Positions 8,291 through 17,858 of a stretch of 64,000 nucleotides of DNA are shown here, piece after piece. The notes below the pieces were generated by a model. It was not told the origin of the DNA. It searched no databases and worked only from the letters and a program-made list of their open reading frames with translations. The stretch is from Pengzhenrongella frigida (lineage in GTDB: Bacteria > Actinomycetota > Actinomycetes > Actinomycetales > Cellulomonadaceae), in NCBI RefSeq assembly GCF_004168625.1, contig NZ_SDWW01000020.1, positions 1 to 64,000 of the forward strand, given 5' to 3'. Position 1 is the stretch's first letter, and every line of letters starts with the position of its first letter. A program made the translations under genes and the position numbers.

Positions 8291-8352
8291 GTCTTGTGGC
8301 ATGGTTGCCTCCCGAACGTCATCCTCACCGTCGTCCTCAGGAGCTCCCACCC

Positions 8353-10146
8353 GTGCGCAGCATCATCCGGATCCTCGGCTCGGCCAAGGAGCTCTGGCCG
8401 TACTACGCGGGGATCGTCGCGTGCTCGCTCGCGGTGGCCGCGACCAGCCTGCTCACCCCGTTCATCATCAAGGCAGCGACCGACTACGTGGTCGCGACCA
8501 CCCAGGGCGAGGCCGGCGGGATCGCGACGGTGATCTGGCTCGCTGCCGCCCTGCTGGTCGCCGACCTGACCAACACGGTCTTGAGCAACATCGGCGGCTA
8601 CCTCGGCGACACGATGGCGGCCAAGCTGCGGGCGCGCCTGTCGGGCACCTACTTCGCCAAGCTCCTGTCCCTGCCGCAGCGGTACTTCGACGGCGAGCTC
8701 ACCGGGACGGTGATCAACCGGCTCTCCCGGTCGATCACCGAGACCACCGGCTTCCTCAACATGTTCGCCAACAACTTCTTCCAGATGGTGCTCACGGTGG
8801 TCGCCATCCTCGCGATCACGGCGTTCTACTCCTGGCCGATCGCCCTGCTGCTCGCGGTGATCTACCCGATCTTCATGTGGCTGACGACGATCACCAGTGC
8901 CAAGTGGCAGGTCCTCGAGGCGGAGAAGAACCACGAGTTCGACGTCGCCGGCGGCCGGTTCGCCGAGGTCATCGGCCAGATCCGGGTCGTCAAGAGCTTC
9001 GTCCAGGAACGCCGCGAGCTCGCCTCCTTCAACGGGCACTACGACCGGACGGTCGCCACCACCCGACGCCAGTCGCGCTACTGGCACGAGATGGACGCGA
9101 CCCGGCGGGCGGCGCTGAACGTGATCTTCTTCGGTGTCTTCGCGATCATCTTCGTCCAGACGGTCAACGGCGACTTCACGATCGGCGTGATGTTCCTGCT
9201 CATCCAGCTGGTCAACATGGCCCGCCAGCCGGTGTTCTCCATGAGCTACCTCGTCGATGCCTCCCAGCGCGCCGTGGCCGGGAGCCGAGACTACTTCGCC
9301 GTGATGGCGGAGATCGCCGAGGCCGAGGCGCTCCCGACCCTGCCCGCCCGGGTCGCCCCCGGATCCCCGGCACCCGCGGAGATCGAGTTCGACTCCGTCT
9401 CGTTCGGCTACCCCGGCGGCGCCGACGTGCTGACCGACGTCAGCTTCTCGATCCGCCAGGGCGAGCACGTCGCGTTCGTCGGCGAGAGCGGCGGAGGCAA
9501 GACGACGCTCGTCAGCCTGCTCCTGCGGCTGTACACGCCGTCGGCCGGGACCATCCGGGTCGCCGGCGCGGACACCGCCAGCGTCCCCCTCGAGGAGCTG
9601 CGGGCCGACATCGGGGTCGTCTTCCAGGACCCGTCGCTGTTCTCCGGGTCCATCCACGAGAACATCGCCTACGCCACCCCGCACGCGACGACCGACCAGG
9701 TCATCGCGGCGTCCCGGTCTGCCAACGCCCACGACTTCATCGCGCGGTTCACCCACCGTTACGAGGCGCAGATCGGCGAGCGGGGGCTGAAGCTCTCCGG
9801 CGGCCAGAAGCAGCGCATCGCCGTGGCCCGGGCGATCCTCAAGAACGCCCCGATCCTGATCCTGGACGAGGCGACCAGCTCGCTGGACTCCAAGTCGGAG
9901 CGGTTGGTGCAGGAGGGGCTCGAGCACCTGATGACCGATCGGACCACACTGATCATCGCGCACCGCCTGTCGACGATCTCCACCGTCGACCGCATCATCA
10001 CGCTGAAGGACGGACGGGTCGACGAGATCGGCACCCCCGAGGAGCTCGCCACGACCGGCGGCATCTACGCGGAGCTGCTCGCCCTGCAGGCCTCCGCGAC
10101 CAAGAAGGACCGCAAGCGGCTGCAGCTGTTCGACATCCGCGCCTAG
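8353..10146 (+). CDS. ABC exporter half-transporter (MsbA/multidrug type)
   Basis: A 597-aa half-transporter: a six-helix type IV exporter membrane domain (about residues 1-310) fused to an ATPase. The nucleotide-binding domain shows Walker A (GESGGGKTT, about 378), Q-loop (VVFQDPSLF), signature (LSGGQKQR), Walker B (ILILDEATSSLD) and H-loop (IIAHRLS). It probably works as a homodimer and exports a lipid or drug-like substrate that cannot be specified. The start is GTG at 8353 because AGGAG lies 9 nt upstream and the first residues lead straight into the coupling region. Its TAG stop shares two bases with the stop of the convergent gene, so there is no space for a terminator. Confidence 0.9.
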   Translation: MRSIIRILGSAKELWPYYAGIVACSLAVAATSLLTPFIIKAATDYVVATTQGEAGGIATVIWLAAALLVADLTNTVLSNIGGYLGDTMAAKLRARLSGTYFAKLLSLPQRYFDGELTGTVINRLSRSITETTGFLNMFANNFFQMVLTVVAILAITAFYSWPIALLLAVIYPIFMWLTTITSAKWQVLEAEKNHEFDVAGGRFAEVIGQIRVVKSFVQERRELASFNGHYDRTVATTRRQSRYWHEMDATRRAALNVIFFGVFAIIFVQTVNGDFTIGVMFLLIQLVNMARQPVFSMSYLVDASQRAVAGSRDYFAVMAEIAEAEALPTLPARVAPGSPAPAEIEFDSVSFGYPGGADVLTDVSFSIRQGEHVAFVGESGGGKTTLVSLLLRLYTPSAGTIRVAGADTASVPLEELRADIGVVFQDPSLFSGSIHENIAYATPHATTDQVIAASRSANAHDFIARFTHRYEAQIGERGLKLSGGQKQRIAVARAILKNAPILILDEATSSLDSKSERLVQEGLEHLMTDRTTLIIAHRLSTISTVDRIITLKDGRVDEIGTPEELATTGGIYAELLALQASATKKDRKRLQLFDIRA

Positions 10147-13100
10147 CCGGCCTGCTCCTGCGGTGCCTCGAGCTCCGCGCGGGTCTCGTGCAGGACCCGG
10201 CCGAGCACGCCGGGCACCTGGTCGGCGGTGACCGCCGGGGTGAACAGGTAGCCCTGGCCGCTCACGCAGCCGACGTCGCGCAGGAAGGTCAGGTGCTGAT
10301 CCGTCTCGATGCCCTCGGCGATCACCGCGAGCCCGAGCGCCTTGCCCATCGCGACGATCGCACGCACCAGGTCGGCCGTGCGTTCGCCCGTCGTCAGGTC
10401 GTGGATGAAGGCTCGGTCGATCTTGAACGCCTCGACCGGGAACCGGTGCAGCGTCTCGAGCGACGAGTACCCGGTGCCGAAGTCGTCGATGTGGAGGGCG
10501 AGACCGACGTCGTGCATCTCGCGCATGCGGGCCAGCGCGACCTCGGGGCGCCGCATGATCACGCCCTCGGTGATCTCGAGGGTGAGCCGGTCGGTGGTCA
10601 GCCCGTGCCGGTGCAGGCTGTCGAGCACACCCGTGAGCAGGTCCTTGTGCCAGAACTCGCGGTTGGCGACGTTGACGGCCACGTTGGCCACGCCCGGTCC
10701 CCACTCGGCAAGCCGGCGGCACACCTCGTCCCGGATCCAGCGGCCGAGCGGGACGATCAGACCCGTCTCCTCCAGGAGCGGCAGGAACTCGCCGGGCGGG
10801 ACCAGCCCGCGCTCGGGGTGGCGCCAGCGGACCAGCGCCTCGAACCGGTCAGATCGCCCCGTCGCGAGGTCGACGATCGGCTGGTAGTGGACCTCGAACT
10901 GGTCCTCCTCGACAGCCTTGTAGAGGTCGACCTGCAGCAGCTGCTGGTGCACGGCGTGCGCATGCATCTGGGCGTCGAAGAAGGTCACGGTGCCCCAGCC
11001 GATCGCCTTCGCGTGGTACATCGCGGTATCGGCGTCGCGCAGGATGTCCTCGGCCGAGGAGTACTCGAGCGCACTCGTCGCGATGCCCACGCTCGCCTGG
11101 ATCGTGATCTCGTGCCCGTCGAGGTCGATGAGCTCGGCGAGGTCGGCCTGGATCCGCCGGGCGACGACCAGGACGTCGTCGGGCAGCGCGTCGTGCAGCA
11201 GGATCGCGAACTCGTCGCCCCCGAACCTGGCGCCGGTGTCCACCGCCCGCAGCTCGCGCGCGAGGCGGGCACCGACCACGGTCAGCAGCCGGTCACCCGC
11301 GGGGTGGCCCAACGCGTCGTTGATCGCCTTGAAGCCGTCCAGATCGAGGAAGAGGACCGCGAAGGGCGTCCCGGACCGCTGCCACTGCGCGACGGCCAGC
11401 TCGAGCCGGTCGAGGAAGAAGCGGCGGTTCGGGAGCCCGGTCAGCGGGTCGTACATCGAGGTGTGCCGCAGCTGGTCCTCGAGCGACCGCCGGGTGTCGA
11501 TGTCGGCGAGCGACCCGACGATCCGCGCGATCGTGCCGTCTGCGGCCAGCACCCCGACCGCGCAGGAGAGCATCCACCGGTAGGTGCCGTCCGCGGCCCG
11601 GACGCGGTACTCGGTGTCGACGGTCTCCTCGGGGGCCAGGGACACCCGCTCGAGCAGCCCGCGCAGCTGGGCCAGGTCGTCCGGATGAAGCACCGCTGTC
11701 CACTCCGCGCGGCGGTCCTCCGTGCGCAGCCCCGGCTCGAGCCCGAGCAGGGCGCAGCAGCGATCGGAGATGAACACCGTGCTCTCGCGCACGTTCAGCT
11801 CCCAGTGCCCTTCCTTGGTCGCGCGCGCCGCGAGCGCGTACCGCTCCTCGCTCTCGCGGACGTCCTCCTGCAGCTGCTGCGACTCGAGCGACGCGCACAG
11901 CAGGGCGGCCCAGTGCTGGTAGGTCTCGCGCACGGAGATCGTGTCGATCCCGCCGACGACGGCGAGCAGCCCCCAGTCACGATCGACCGTGCGAACCGGG
12001 ACGACGACGCAGACCCGGCCCTCCCCGGGGGCACCCTGGGCGATCAGGGACTGCGGGGGGAAGCCCTCCGCGGTCACCACGTCGCCCATCACCGGCGCCA
12101 GGACCGCGGCCGGGTCGAACACCCCGACGATCTCGAGCCGATCCGTCGACGGCCCGGAGGTCCACAGCGCGAGCGCACCGGCGCTCACATGGGTCCCCGT
12201 GAGCCAGCGCAGGTCGCGGGGGTCGACGCTGCCGGCGTCGAGCAGGCCGCCGTCGACCACGTACTGCTCCTGGATCGCGGTCTCGGTCGACTCGGCCCGG
12301 CGCAGAAGGGCACCGGCCTGCGACTTCCACAGCATGGCGACGATCCGGGCCGAGGCCACGGTCGGCCCGCCGGAGGACGCTCCGACCCGCTCGACGTACT
12401 CCGTCATCGCGTCCGTGATCCGGCGCAGCGTGTCGGGGCGGTCGGTGAGCCGGCGCAACGAGTCGGCCAGCGCCCTGATGTCCGCCGAGGTCACCGTCAT
12501 CCCGGGCCGCAGGAGCCGCTCGGCCTCGCGCACCGCGGCGAGGACCGCGTCGCGCATCGCGCCGTCGACCATCCCGTCGCCCGCGAGCAGCGCGCCGCTG
12601 AGCACGTCCTGGAGCTCGTCGCGCAGGATCTCCGGTGCGGAGTCGAGCAACCAGGGTGCCCCGCCCAGCACGCCGTGGGGCGAGTCGGCGACGCAGCCGC
12701 AGGACTCGCGCACCGCCACCACGACGGAGGGCGAGGTGAACACCGCGGACGGGACGTCCTCGCCGCGGATCTTCGCGAGGATCAGCCGGCCGGCGAGCGC
12801 ACCGACCTCGTCGAACCGCTGGTTGACGCTCGACAGTGCGGGATCGCTGAACGCGCCCACTTCGATGTTGTCGAACGCCACCACGGCGATGTCCCGGGGG
12901 ACGACCAGACCACCCCGGGCGAGCGTGCTCATGACCCCGACCGCGTTGCGGTCGGTGGCGATCATCAGCGCGCTCGGGCGGTGCGGGCCGGCGAGCAGGT
13001 CGCGGGCGGCCCGCACGCCGCCGGTCTCGGCGTTGTCGGAGGCGCTGAAGACCAGAGCGGGGTCGGCCACGAGGTCGTAGGTCGCCAGCGCCTGCCGGTA

Positions 13101-13541
13101 GGCGGCCAGTCGGTCCCGGACGTCCGGCTGCCCGAGGTTGCCGACGAACCCGATGCGGGTGTGGCCGTGACCGATGAGGTGCTCGACCGCGGCGAAGGTA
13201 CCGCCGTGGTTGTCCGGCATGGCGATCGGCGCGGCGAAGCCGTCCAGATGGGTGCTCGAGAGCACCACCGGCATCCCGCGGTCACGCAGCCGCTGGAGAT
13301 ACGCCGCGGTGACCGCCGTCGTGATCGAGACGACCCCGTCCACCTGGTTCCAGCCCACCGGGGTGGCGAAGTCGCCGGGCTCCCCCGGCTCGTCCAGGAC
13401 TGCGCCGGCCGGCAGGGTCTCGACGACCACGAGCCGTCCGCGCGCGCCGGCCACCTCGCGGGTCAGGCCGGCCAGCAGCTCCCCGAAGTACTGCCCACCG
13501 ACGCTCGGCGTCAGCGCCAGAACCGTCATCGGCTGCGTCAT
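10143..13541 (-). CDS. LacI-type ligand-binding domain fused to PAS-GGDEF-EAL
   Basis: A large (1132 aa) cytoplasmic cyclic-di-GMP protein. Residues 1 to about 290 resemble the sugar-binding core of LacI regulators (periplasmic-binding fold), with segments such as HLIGHGHTRIGFVGN, ALMIATDRNAVGVM and IAVVAFDNIEVG, but there is no DNA-binding helix-turn-helix and no signal peptide. A helical and GAF-like stretch follows (300-540). Next come a PAS domain (545-670), a GGDEF domain (about 680-850, motif GGDEF intact) and an EAL domain (about 860-1115, FEALVRW, DDFGTGYSS, KID). Inference: an intracellular small molecule, perhaps a sugar, sets cyclic-di-GMP turnover. ATG at 13541 follows AAAGAGA. 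No operon partner. Confidence 0.88.
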   Translation of the reverse strand: MTQPMTVLALTPSVGGQYFGELLAGLTREVAGARGRLVVVETLPAGAVLDEPGEPGDFATPVGWNQVDGVVSITTAVTAAYLQRLRDRGMPVVLSSTHLDGFAAPIAMPDNHGGTFAAVEHLIGHGHTRIGFVGNLGQPDVRDRLAAYRQALATYDLVADPALVFSASDNAETGGVRAARDLLAGPHRPSALMIATDRNAVGVMSTLARGGLVVPRDIAVVAFDNIEVGAFSDPALSSVNQRFDEVGALAGRLILAKIRGEDVPSAVFTSPSVVVAVRESCGCVADSPHGVLGGAPWLLDSAPEILRDELQDVLSGALLAGDGMVDGAMRDAVLAAVREAERLLRPGMTVTSADIRALADSLRRLTDRPDTLRRITDAMTEYVERVGASSGGPTVASARIVAMLWKSQAGALLRRAESTETAIQEQYVVDGGLLDAGSVDPRDLRWLTGTHVSAGALALWTSGPSTDRLEIVGVFDPAAVLAPVMGDVVTAEGFPPQSLIAQGAPGEGRVCVVVPVRTVDRDWGLLAVVGGIDTISVRETYQHWAALLCASLESQQLQEDVRESEERYALAARATKEGHWELNVRESTVFISDRCCALLGLEPGLRTEDRRAEWTAVLHPDDLAQLRGLLERVSLAPEETVDTEYRVRAADGTYRWMLSCAVGVLAADGTIARIVGSLADIDTRRSLEDQLRHTSMYDPLTGLPNRRFFLDRLELAVAQWQRSGTPFAVLFLDLDGFKAINDALGHPAGDRLLTVVGARLARELRAVDTGARFGGDEFAILLHDALPDDVLVVARRIQADLAELIDLDGHEITIQASVGIATSALEYSSAEDILRDADTAMYHAKAIGWGTVTFFDAQMHAHAVHQQLLQVDLYKAVEEDQFEVHYQPIVDLATGRSDRFEALVRWRHPERGLVPPGEFLPLLEETGLIVPLGRWIRDEVCRRLAEWGPGVANVAVNVANREFWHKDLLTGVLDSLHRHGLTTDRLTLEITEGVIMRRPEVALARMREMHDVGLALHIDDFGTGYSSLETLHRFPVEAFKIDRAFIHDLTTGERTADLVRAIVAMGKALGLAVIAEGIETDQHLTFLRDVGCVSGQGYLFTPAVTADQVPGVLGRVLHETRAELEAPQEQAG

Positions 13542-13644
13542 CGTTGGTCTCTTTCAGGCTGGCCGCGCACACACACCTCAACGAGGCCCGTGCCCAACTG
13601 ATCGGCGCGTGCGTCGCAGTTCTGAGCGAGGCCGTCGCCGACGA

Positions 13645-14616
13645 TCAGCTGAAGCCCGCCACGGCGCGCACCGTGTAGGCGCCCGCGAGCGCGTCGAGCT
13701 CGTCACCGGACAGGGTGAGGTCGAGGGCGGCCACGGCGTCGGTCAGGTGCGCCGGCTTCGTCGCCCCGACGATCGGCGCGCTGACCGCCGGCTGGGCGAT
13801 CACCCAGGCGAGCGCCACCTGGGCGGGCGCCACGCCGCGACCGGCGGCCACGGCCATGACCGCGTCGACGATCGCCTCGTCCTCAAGGGTGTACAGGTTC
13901 TTGCCGAACTCGTCGGACCCGCTCCGGTTGGTCTGCGCACCCCACGGCCGGGTCAGCCGCCCCCGCGCGAGCGGGCTCCACGGGAGCACGCCCACGCCCT
14001 GGTCGAGGCAGAACGGCAGCATCTCCCGTTCCTCCTCGCGGTTGAGCAGGTTGTAGTGGGGCTGCATGGTCGAGAACCGGGTCCAGCCGTGGAGGTCGGC
14101 GGTGTGCTGCGCGGTGGCGAACTGCCAGGCGTACATGGAGGACGCCCCGATGTACCGGGCCTTGCCCGCCCGCACGACGTCGTGCAGCGCCTCCATCGTC
14201 TCCTCGATCGGTGTTCCGGGGTCCCACCGATGGATCTGGTAGAGGTCGACATAGTCCGTGCCGAGCCGGCGCAGGCTCTGGTCGATCTCCGTGAGGATCG
14301 CCTTGCGCGACAATCCCGCACCGTTCGGCCCGGGCCGCATCCGGCCGTGGACCTTGGTGGCGATCACGACCTCGTCGCGGTCGGCCATGTCGGCCAGCGC
14401 CCGACCGAGGATCTCCTCGCTCGTACCGGCCGAGTACACGTTGGCGGTGTCGAAGAAGTTGATCCCGGCCTCGAGCGCCTGCTTGATGAGCGGCCGGGAG
14501 GCCGCCTCGCCCAGCGTCCAGTCGTGGTTCCCCGCCGCCGGGTCGCCGAAGCTCATGCACCCCAGGGCGAGGGGTGAGACCTCGAGACCCGTCCGGCCCA
14601 GCTTGGTCAACCTCAT
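13645..14616 (-). CDS. Aldo/keto reductase
   Basis: NADPH-dependent oxidoreductase of the aldo/keto reductase superfamily, 323 aa, a single TIM barrel. The catalytic tetrad is visible: Asp and Tyr in FFDTANVY (about residues 48-55), Lys in IATKVHG (about 86) and His in LYQIHRWD (about 127). The C-terminal half carries GATKPAHL for the NADP phosphate. The start at 14616 has GAGGGAG 5 nt upstream; a GTG two codons earlier is possible. The natural substrate is unknown. It lies just downstream of moaA on the same strand (36-nt gap) but has no evident link to cofactor synthesis. Confidence 0.85.
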   Translation of the reverse strand: MRLTKLGRTGLEVSPLALGCMSFGDPAAGNHDWTLGEAASRPLIKQALEAGINFFDTANVYSAGTSEEILGRALADMADRDEVVIATKVHGRMRPGPNGAGLSRKAILTEIDQSLRRLGTDYVDLYQIHRWDPGTPIEETMEALHDVVRAGKARYIGASSMYAWQFATAQHTADLHGWTRFSTMQPHYNLLNREEEREMLPFCLDQGVGVLPWSPLARGRLTRPWGAQTNRSGSDEFGKNLYTLEDEAIVDAVMAVAAGRGVAPAQVALAWVIAQPAVSAPIVGATKPAHLTDAVAALDLTLSGDELDALAGAYTVRAVAGFS

Positions 14617-14652
14617 GGCCACTCCCTCACGTCAACGCGCTGGTCACGTCGG

Positions 14653-15795
14653 CTACCCGCCGATGTAGGACATCTCGACCCGTTCGCCGGGTGCCGGCGG
14701 TGTCCGCACGGACCGGCCGCGCTCCTCGGAGTACCGATCGGTGCGCTGGCGCCAGATCCCGGCCATCGTCTCCGCGAGCGCGTCGTCGGTGCAGCCGGTC
14801 CGGATCATGGTGCGCAGATCGTGCCCGCTGGTGGCGAACAGGCAGGTGAACAGCTTGCCGTCGGTGGAGACCCGGGCGCGGCTGCACGAGTGGCAGAACG
14901 CGCCGGTGACCGACGAGATCATCCCGATCTCGCCACTGCCGTCCCGGTATCGCCACCGCGTCGAGGTCTCACCGCGATAGTTCGCCGGGACCTGCTCGAC
15001 CGGCAGCTCGGCCCCGATGCGCGCGAGGACCTCGGCGGACGGGACGACCTCGTCCATCCGCCACCCGTTCGTCGCGCCGACATCCATGTACTCGATGAAC
15101 CGCAGGATGACCGGGGTGCCCTGGAAGTGGCGTGCCATCGGCACGATGTCGTGATCGTTGTGGCCGCGTTTGACGACCATGTTGACCTTGACCGCCAGCC
15201 CCGCGCGCTGGGCCGCGTCGATCCCGTCCAACACCTTCGCCACGGGGTACGCCACGTCGTTCATGGCCATGAAGGTCGCGTCGTCGAGGGAGTCGAGGGA
15301 GACCGTGACCCGCTGCAGCCCGGCGGCACGCAGCGCGGGCGCCGTCCGGGCGAGCAGGGAGCCGTTGGTGGTGAGGGCCACGTCGGGGACGGCACCCTGC
15401 GGGGTCCGAAGCCCCCCCAGCGAGCCGATCAGCAGGTGCAGGTCCTTGCGCAGCAGCGGCTCACCGCCGGTCAGGCGGATCTTCTCGACCCCGTGGGCCA
15501 CCGCGACCCGGGCCACCCGGGTGATCTCCTCGAACGTGAGCAGCTCGGTCCGCGGCAGGAACGCGTGGTCGCGACCGAACACCTCCTTGGGCATGCAGTA
15601 CACGCACCGGAAGTTGCACCGGTCGGTGACCGAGATGCGCAGGTCCCGCAGCGGACGCCCGAGCTGGTCGTCGAGGCGACGGACCGCGAGCGCGGGAGGT
15701 GCTGGCACGGGACGGGCCTGCCCGGGAGGCGCGACCGTGGCGGTCGGCGGCTCGGCGACGGCATCCGACCGGGCGGGATCCTGCGGGTCCGGCAC
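14653..15795 (-). CDS. moaA: GTP 3',8-cyclase, molybdopterin biosynthesis step 1
   Basis: Radical-SAM enzyme that converts GTP to 3',8-cyclo-GTP, the first committed step of molybdenum cofactor synthesis. The N-terminal cluster motif is CNFRCVYC, with GGEPLL downstream. The second [4Fe-4S] cluster is ligated by CHSC plus a Cys 14 residues later (FTCLF). The chain ends in Gly-Gly, which is required in MoaA. GTG at 15795 is chosen because GGAAGG lies 7 nt upstream, giving 380 aa; a longer frame to 15882 adds 29 residues without a better site. Same strand as moaE and moeA, 179 nt after moaE. Confidence 0.95.
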   Translation of the reverse strand: MPDPQDPARSDAVAEPPTATVAPPGQARPVPAPPALAVRRLDDQLGRPLRDLRISVTDRCNFRCVYCMPKEVFGRDHAFLPRTELLTFEEITRVARVAVAHGVEKIRLTGGEPLLRKDLHLLIGSLGGLRTPQGAVPDVALTTNGSLLARTAPALRAAGLQRVTVSLDSLDDATFMAMNDVAYPVAKVLDGIDAAQRAGLAVKVNMVVKRGHNDHDIVPMARHFQGTPVILRFIEYMDVGATNGWRMDEVVPSAEVLARIGAELPVEQVPANYRGETSTRWRYRDGSGEIGMISSVTGAFCHSCSRARVSTDGKLFTCLFATSGHDLRTMIRTGCTDDALAETMAGIWRQRTDRYSEERGRSVRTPPAPGERVEMSYIGG

Positions 15796-15974
15796 GCCGA
15801 TCCTTCCGTTCGATGCAGCGCCGACCTGATCCCAGGCCGACCATGCGGGTGCACCGCTGCGCTGCGCGCGCCGCGAACCCACCGCGCAAACTTAGGCGAT
15901 GACCGCGCACAGGTCGAGCGCGGGTCGAGCGGAGGTCACGCAGAGGTCGAGCGGGCGCGGCGAGGTTGAGCAGG

Positions 15975-16553
15975 CTACGGACAGTCGACCCACTCGTCCG
16001 TACCGTCGGCGAACACCTGACGCTTCCACACCGGCAGCTGGCGCTTGACCTCGTCGACCAGCAGCGCGGCCGCCGCGAATGCCTCGGCCCGGTGCGCGGC
16101 CGACACGGCGACGGCGAGCGCGCAGTCCCCGATCGCGAGCTCCCCGAGGCGATGGGAGACCGCGAGCGCGTCCACCTCCGTGCGTGCCGCGACCTCGCCC
16201 GCGACGCGCGCCAGGATCTCCCCGGCGCTCGGGTGGGCCACGTACTCGATCCGCAGCACTCCACGACCCCCGTCGTGGTCGCGCACCGCACCGGAGAACG
16301 TCACCACGGCGCCGGCGGTGGACCGGGCGACCTCCACCGCGTGCTCCGCCGGGTCGATCACGTCGGACGTGACCGACGCACGCACGACGACCCGCGCCGG
16401 CGGCAGGATCCGGGAGGTGTCGCGCGAGCCGACCGGTCGGGCACCGGCACCGGGAACGGCACCTGGATCGGCACCGGAGGACGGTGCGGGGCGGGGAGTC
16501 GGCATCGGGTCAGCGTATGGCCCCGGCTCGCCGCGCCCGACGGGCGCCGTCAC
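15975..16553 (-). CDS. moaE: Molybdopterin synthase catalytic subunit
   Basis: MoaE inserts two dithiolene sulfurs, delivered by thiocarboxylated MoaD, into cyclic pyranopterin monophosphate. The conserved core is FSGAVRDHD, VSHRLGELAIGD and VKRQLPVWKRQ with the catalytic lysines. At 192 aa it is longer than typical MoaE (about 150) because of an N-terminal Pro/Ala/Gly-rich tail of about 50 residues. The GTG start overlaps the moeA stop (GTGA), which argues for translational coupling and for keeping the long N-terminus, although an internal start at 16505 is conceivable. MoaD is not in this window. Confidence 0.92.
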   Translation of the reverse strand: MTAPVGRGEPGPYADPMPTPRPAPSSGADPGAVPGAGARPVGSRDTSRILPPARVVVRASVTSDVIDPAEHAVEVARSTAGAVVTFSGAVRDHDGGRGVLRIEYVAHPSAGEILARVAGEVAARTEVDALAVSHRLGELAIGDCALAVAVSAAHRAEAFAAAALLVDEVKRQLPVWKRQVFADGTDEWVDCP

Positions 16554-17770
16554 CAGCTGCCCGCCTCGGTGATCATCACCGCAACCTGCTCACCGGTCTC
16601 CACCCGGCCCGTCAGCTCCGGCACGACAATCAGTGCGTTCGACCGGGCGAGGGCGCCCACGAGGTGCGAGCCGGCACCGCCGACCGGCCGCACCACCCGC
16701 TCGCCGGCCACGATCTCGACGTGGGCGCGGACGAACTGCCGTCGGCCGACCGGTGACGTCATCGCCGCGAGCAGGCGCGCGGGCACGATGGGCCGCTCGA
16801 CCTCGTCGTGCCCGAGCATCCGGCGCAGCACGGGCCGCACGAACACCTGGAACGACACGTAGGCGCTCACGGGGTTGCCGGGCAGCGTGATGACGCGGGT
16901 GCGGTCCGGCCCGAGGACGCCGTGGCCCTGGGGCTTGCCCGGCTGCATGGCGACCTGCTCGAAGGTGACCGTCCCGAGCCCGCCGAGGGCCGCCTTGACC
17001 ACGTCGTACGCGCCGACGCTGATGCCACCGCTCGTGATCACGAGGTCGACGCCGGGCAGGGCGTCGGCCAGGACCTGCAGCAGCACCGCGGGGTCGTCGT
17101 GCACGGCGGCCAGTCGCCGGACCGTGCCGCCGGCCTGGCGGACCGCCGCGGCGAGCATCAGCGAGTTCGAGTCGAAGATCTGGGCCGGACCGAGCTGCGA
17201 GCCGGGCGGGACGAGCTCGGAACCCGTGGACAGGACCAGGACGTGCGGACGCCGGTGCACCGTCGCGACGCCCGGCCCGACCGAGGAGATGAGCCCGATC
17301 CCGGTCGGGTCCACCTCGGTTCCGCGCCGGAGCACCACCTCGCCCCGCGTGACGTCGTCGGCCCGCGGGCGGATGTTCGCCCGGGCCGCGGGCTGGCGGG
17401 TGATGCTGACCCGATCGGTACCGCCGTCCGTCCACTCGACCGGGACGACGGCGTCCGCCCCCACCGGCACCGGGGCCCCGGTCATCACGCGCACGACGGC
17501 GCCCGGGGTGGCGGGCGGGGCGACCGCACCGGCGGCGACGTCGCCCACCACGGCCAGGACGACCGGATCCAGCTCGGTCGCACCCTCGAGGTCGGCGCGC
17601 TGCACGGCATAGCCGTCCATCGCCGAGTTGTCGAAGACCGGCAGGTCGACCTGGGAGACCACGTCCTGCGCCAGCACGGCGCCCAGGGCCTCCAGGAAGT
17701 CGACGGCGACCGCCTCGAGCGGAGCGACCCCGGCCAGCAGATCCTCCAGATGACGGTCAACGGATTTCAT
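16550..17770 (-). CDS. moeA: Molybdopterin molybdenumtransferase
   Basis: MoeA inserts molybdate into adenylated molybdopterin. The 406-aa protein shows the family order: N-terminal substrate domain with DNSAMDGYAV (about residue 47), RVMTGAPVP, the MoCF-binding domain with STGSEL, ITSGGISVGAYD and PGKPQGHG, then LPGNPVSAYVSF and a C-terminal beta domain. ATG at 17770 follows GGGAG by 7 nt; 25 extra codons upstream lack family similarity. It heads the moeA-moaE pair, coupled by a GTGA overlap, and probably serves the DMSO reductase at the left edge. Confidence 0.95.
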   Translation of the reverse strand: MKSVDRHLEDLLAGVAPLEAVAVDFLEALGAVLAQDVVSQVDLPVFDNSAMDGYAVQRADLEGATELDPVVLAVVGDVAAGAVAPPATPGAVVRVMTGAPVPVGADAVVPVEWTDGGTDRVSITRQPAARANIRPRADDVTRGEVVLRRGTEVDPTGIGLISSVGPGVATVHRRPHVLVLSTGSELVPPGSQLGPAQIFDSNSLMLAAAVRQAGGTVRRLAAVHDDPAVLLQVLADALPGVDLVITSGGISVGAYDVVKAALGGLGTVTFEQVAMQPGKPQGHGVLGPDRTRVITLPGNPVSAYVSFQVFVRPVLRRMLGHDEVERPIVPARLLAAMTSPVGRRQFVRAHVEIVAGERVVRPVGGAGSHLVGALARSNALIVVPELTGRVETGEQVAVMITEAGSW

Positions 17771-17858
17771 CGTGCGACTCCCACTGGTTCGCGGCGCGCC
17801 TCGCGCCCGTGCTCTGTCCTCTCGGGCGAGGGTACTGGTCGGCACTCGGCCGGTCGGG

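Noticed and set aside
7596-13601. A plus-strand reading frame open for about 2000 codons across the ABC exporter and the LacI-PAS-GGDEF-EAL gene
   Set aside because: It is antisense or out of frame to two well-supported genes, and its Arg/Gly/Pro-rich translation shows no domain. Long antisense frames are expected at this GC content.
15796-15882. N-terminal extension of MoaA by 29 residues
   Set aside because: No ribosome-binding site at the upstream start, and the extension lies outside family similarity; GTG 15795 has GGAAGG at good spacing.
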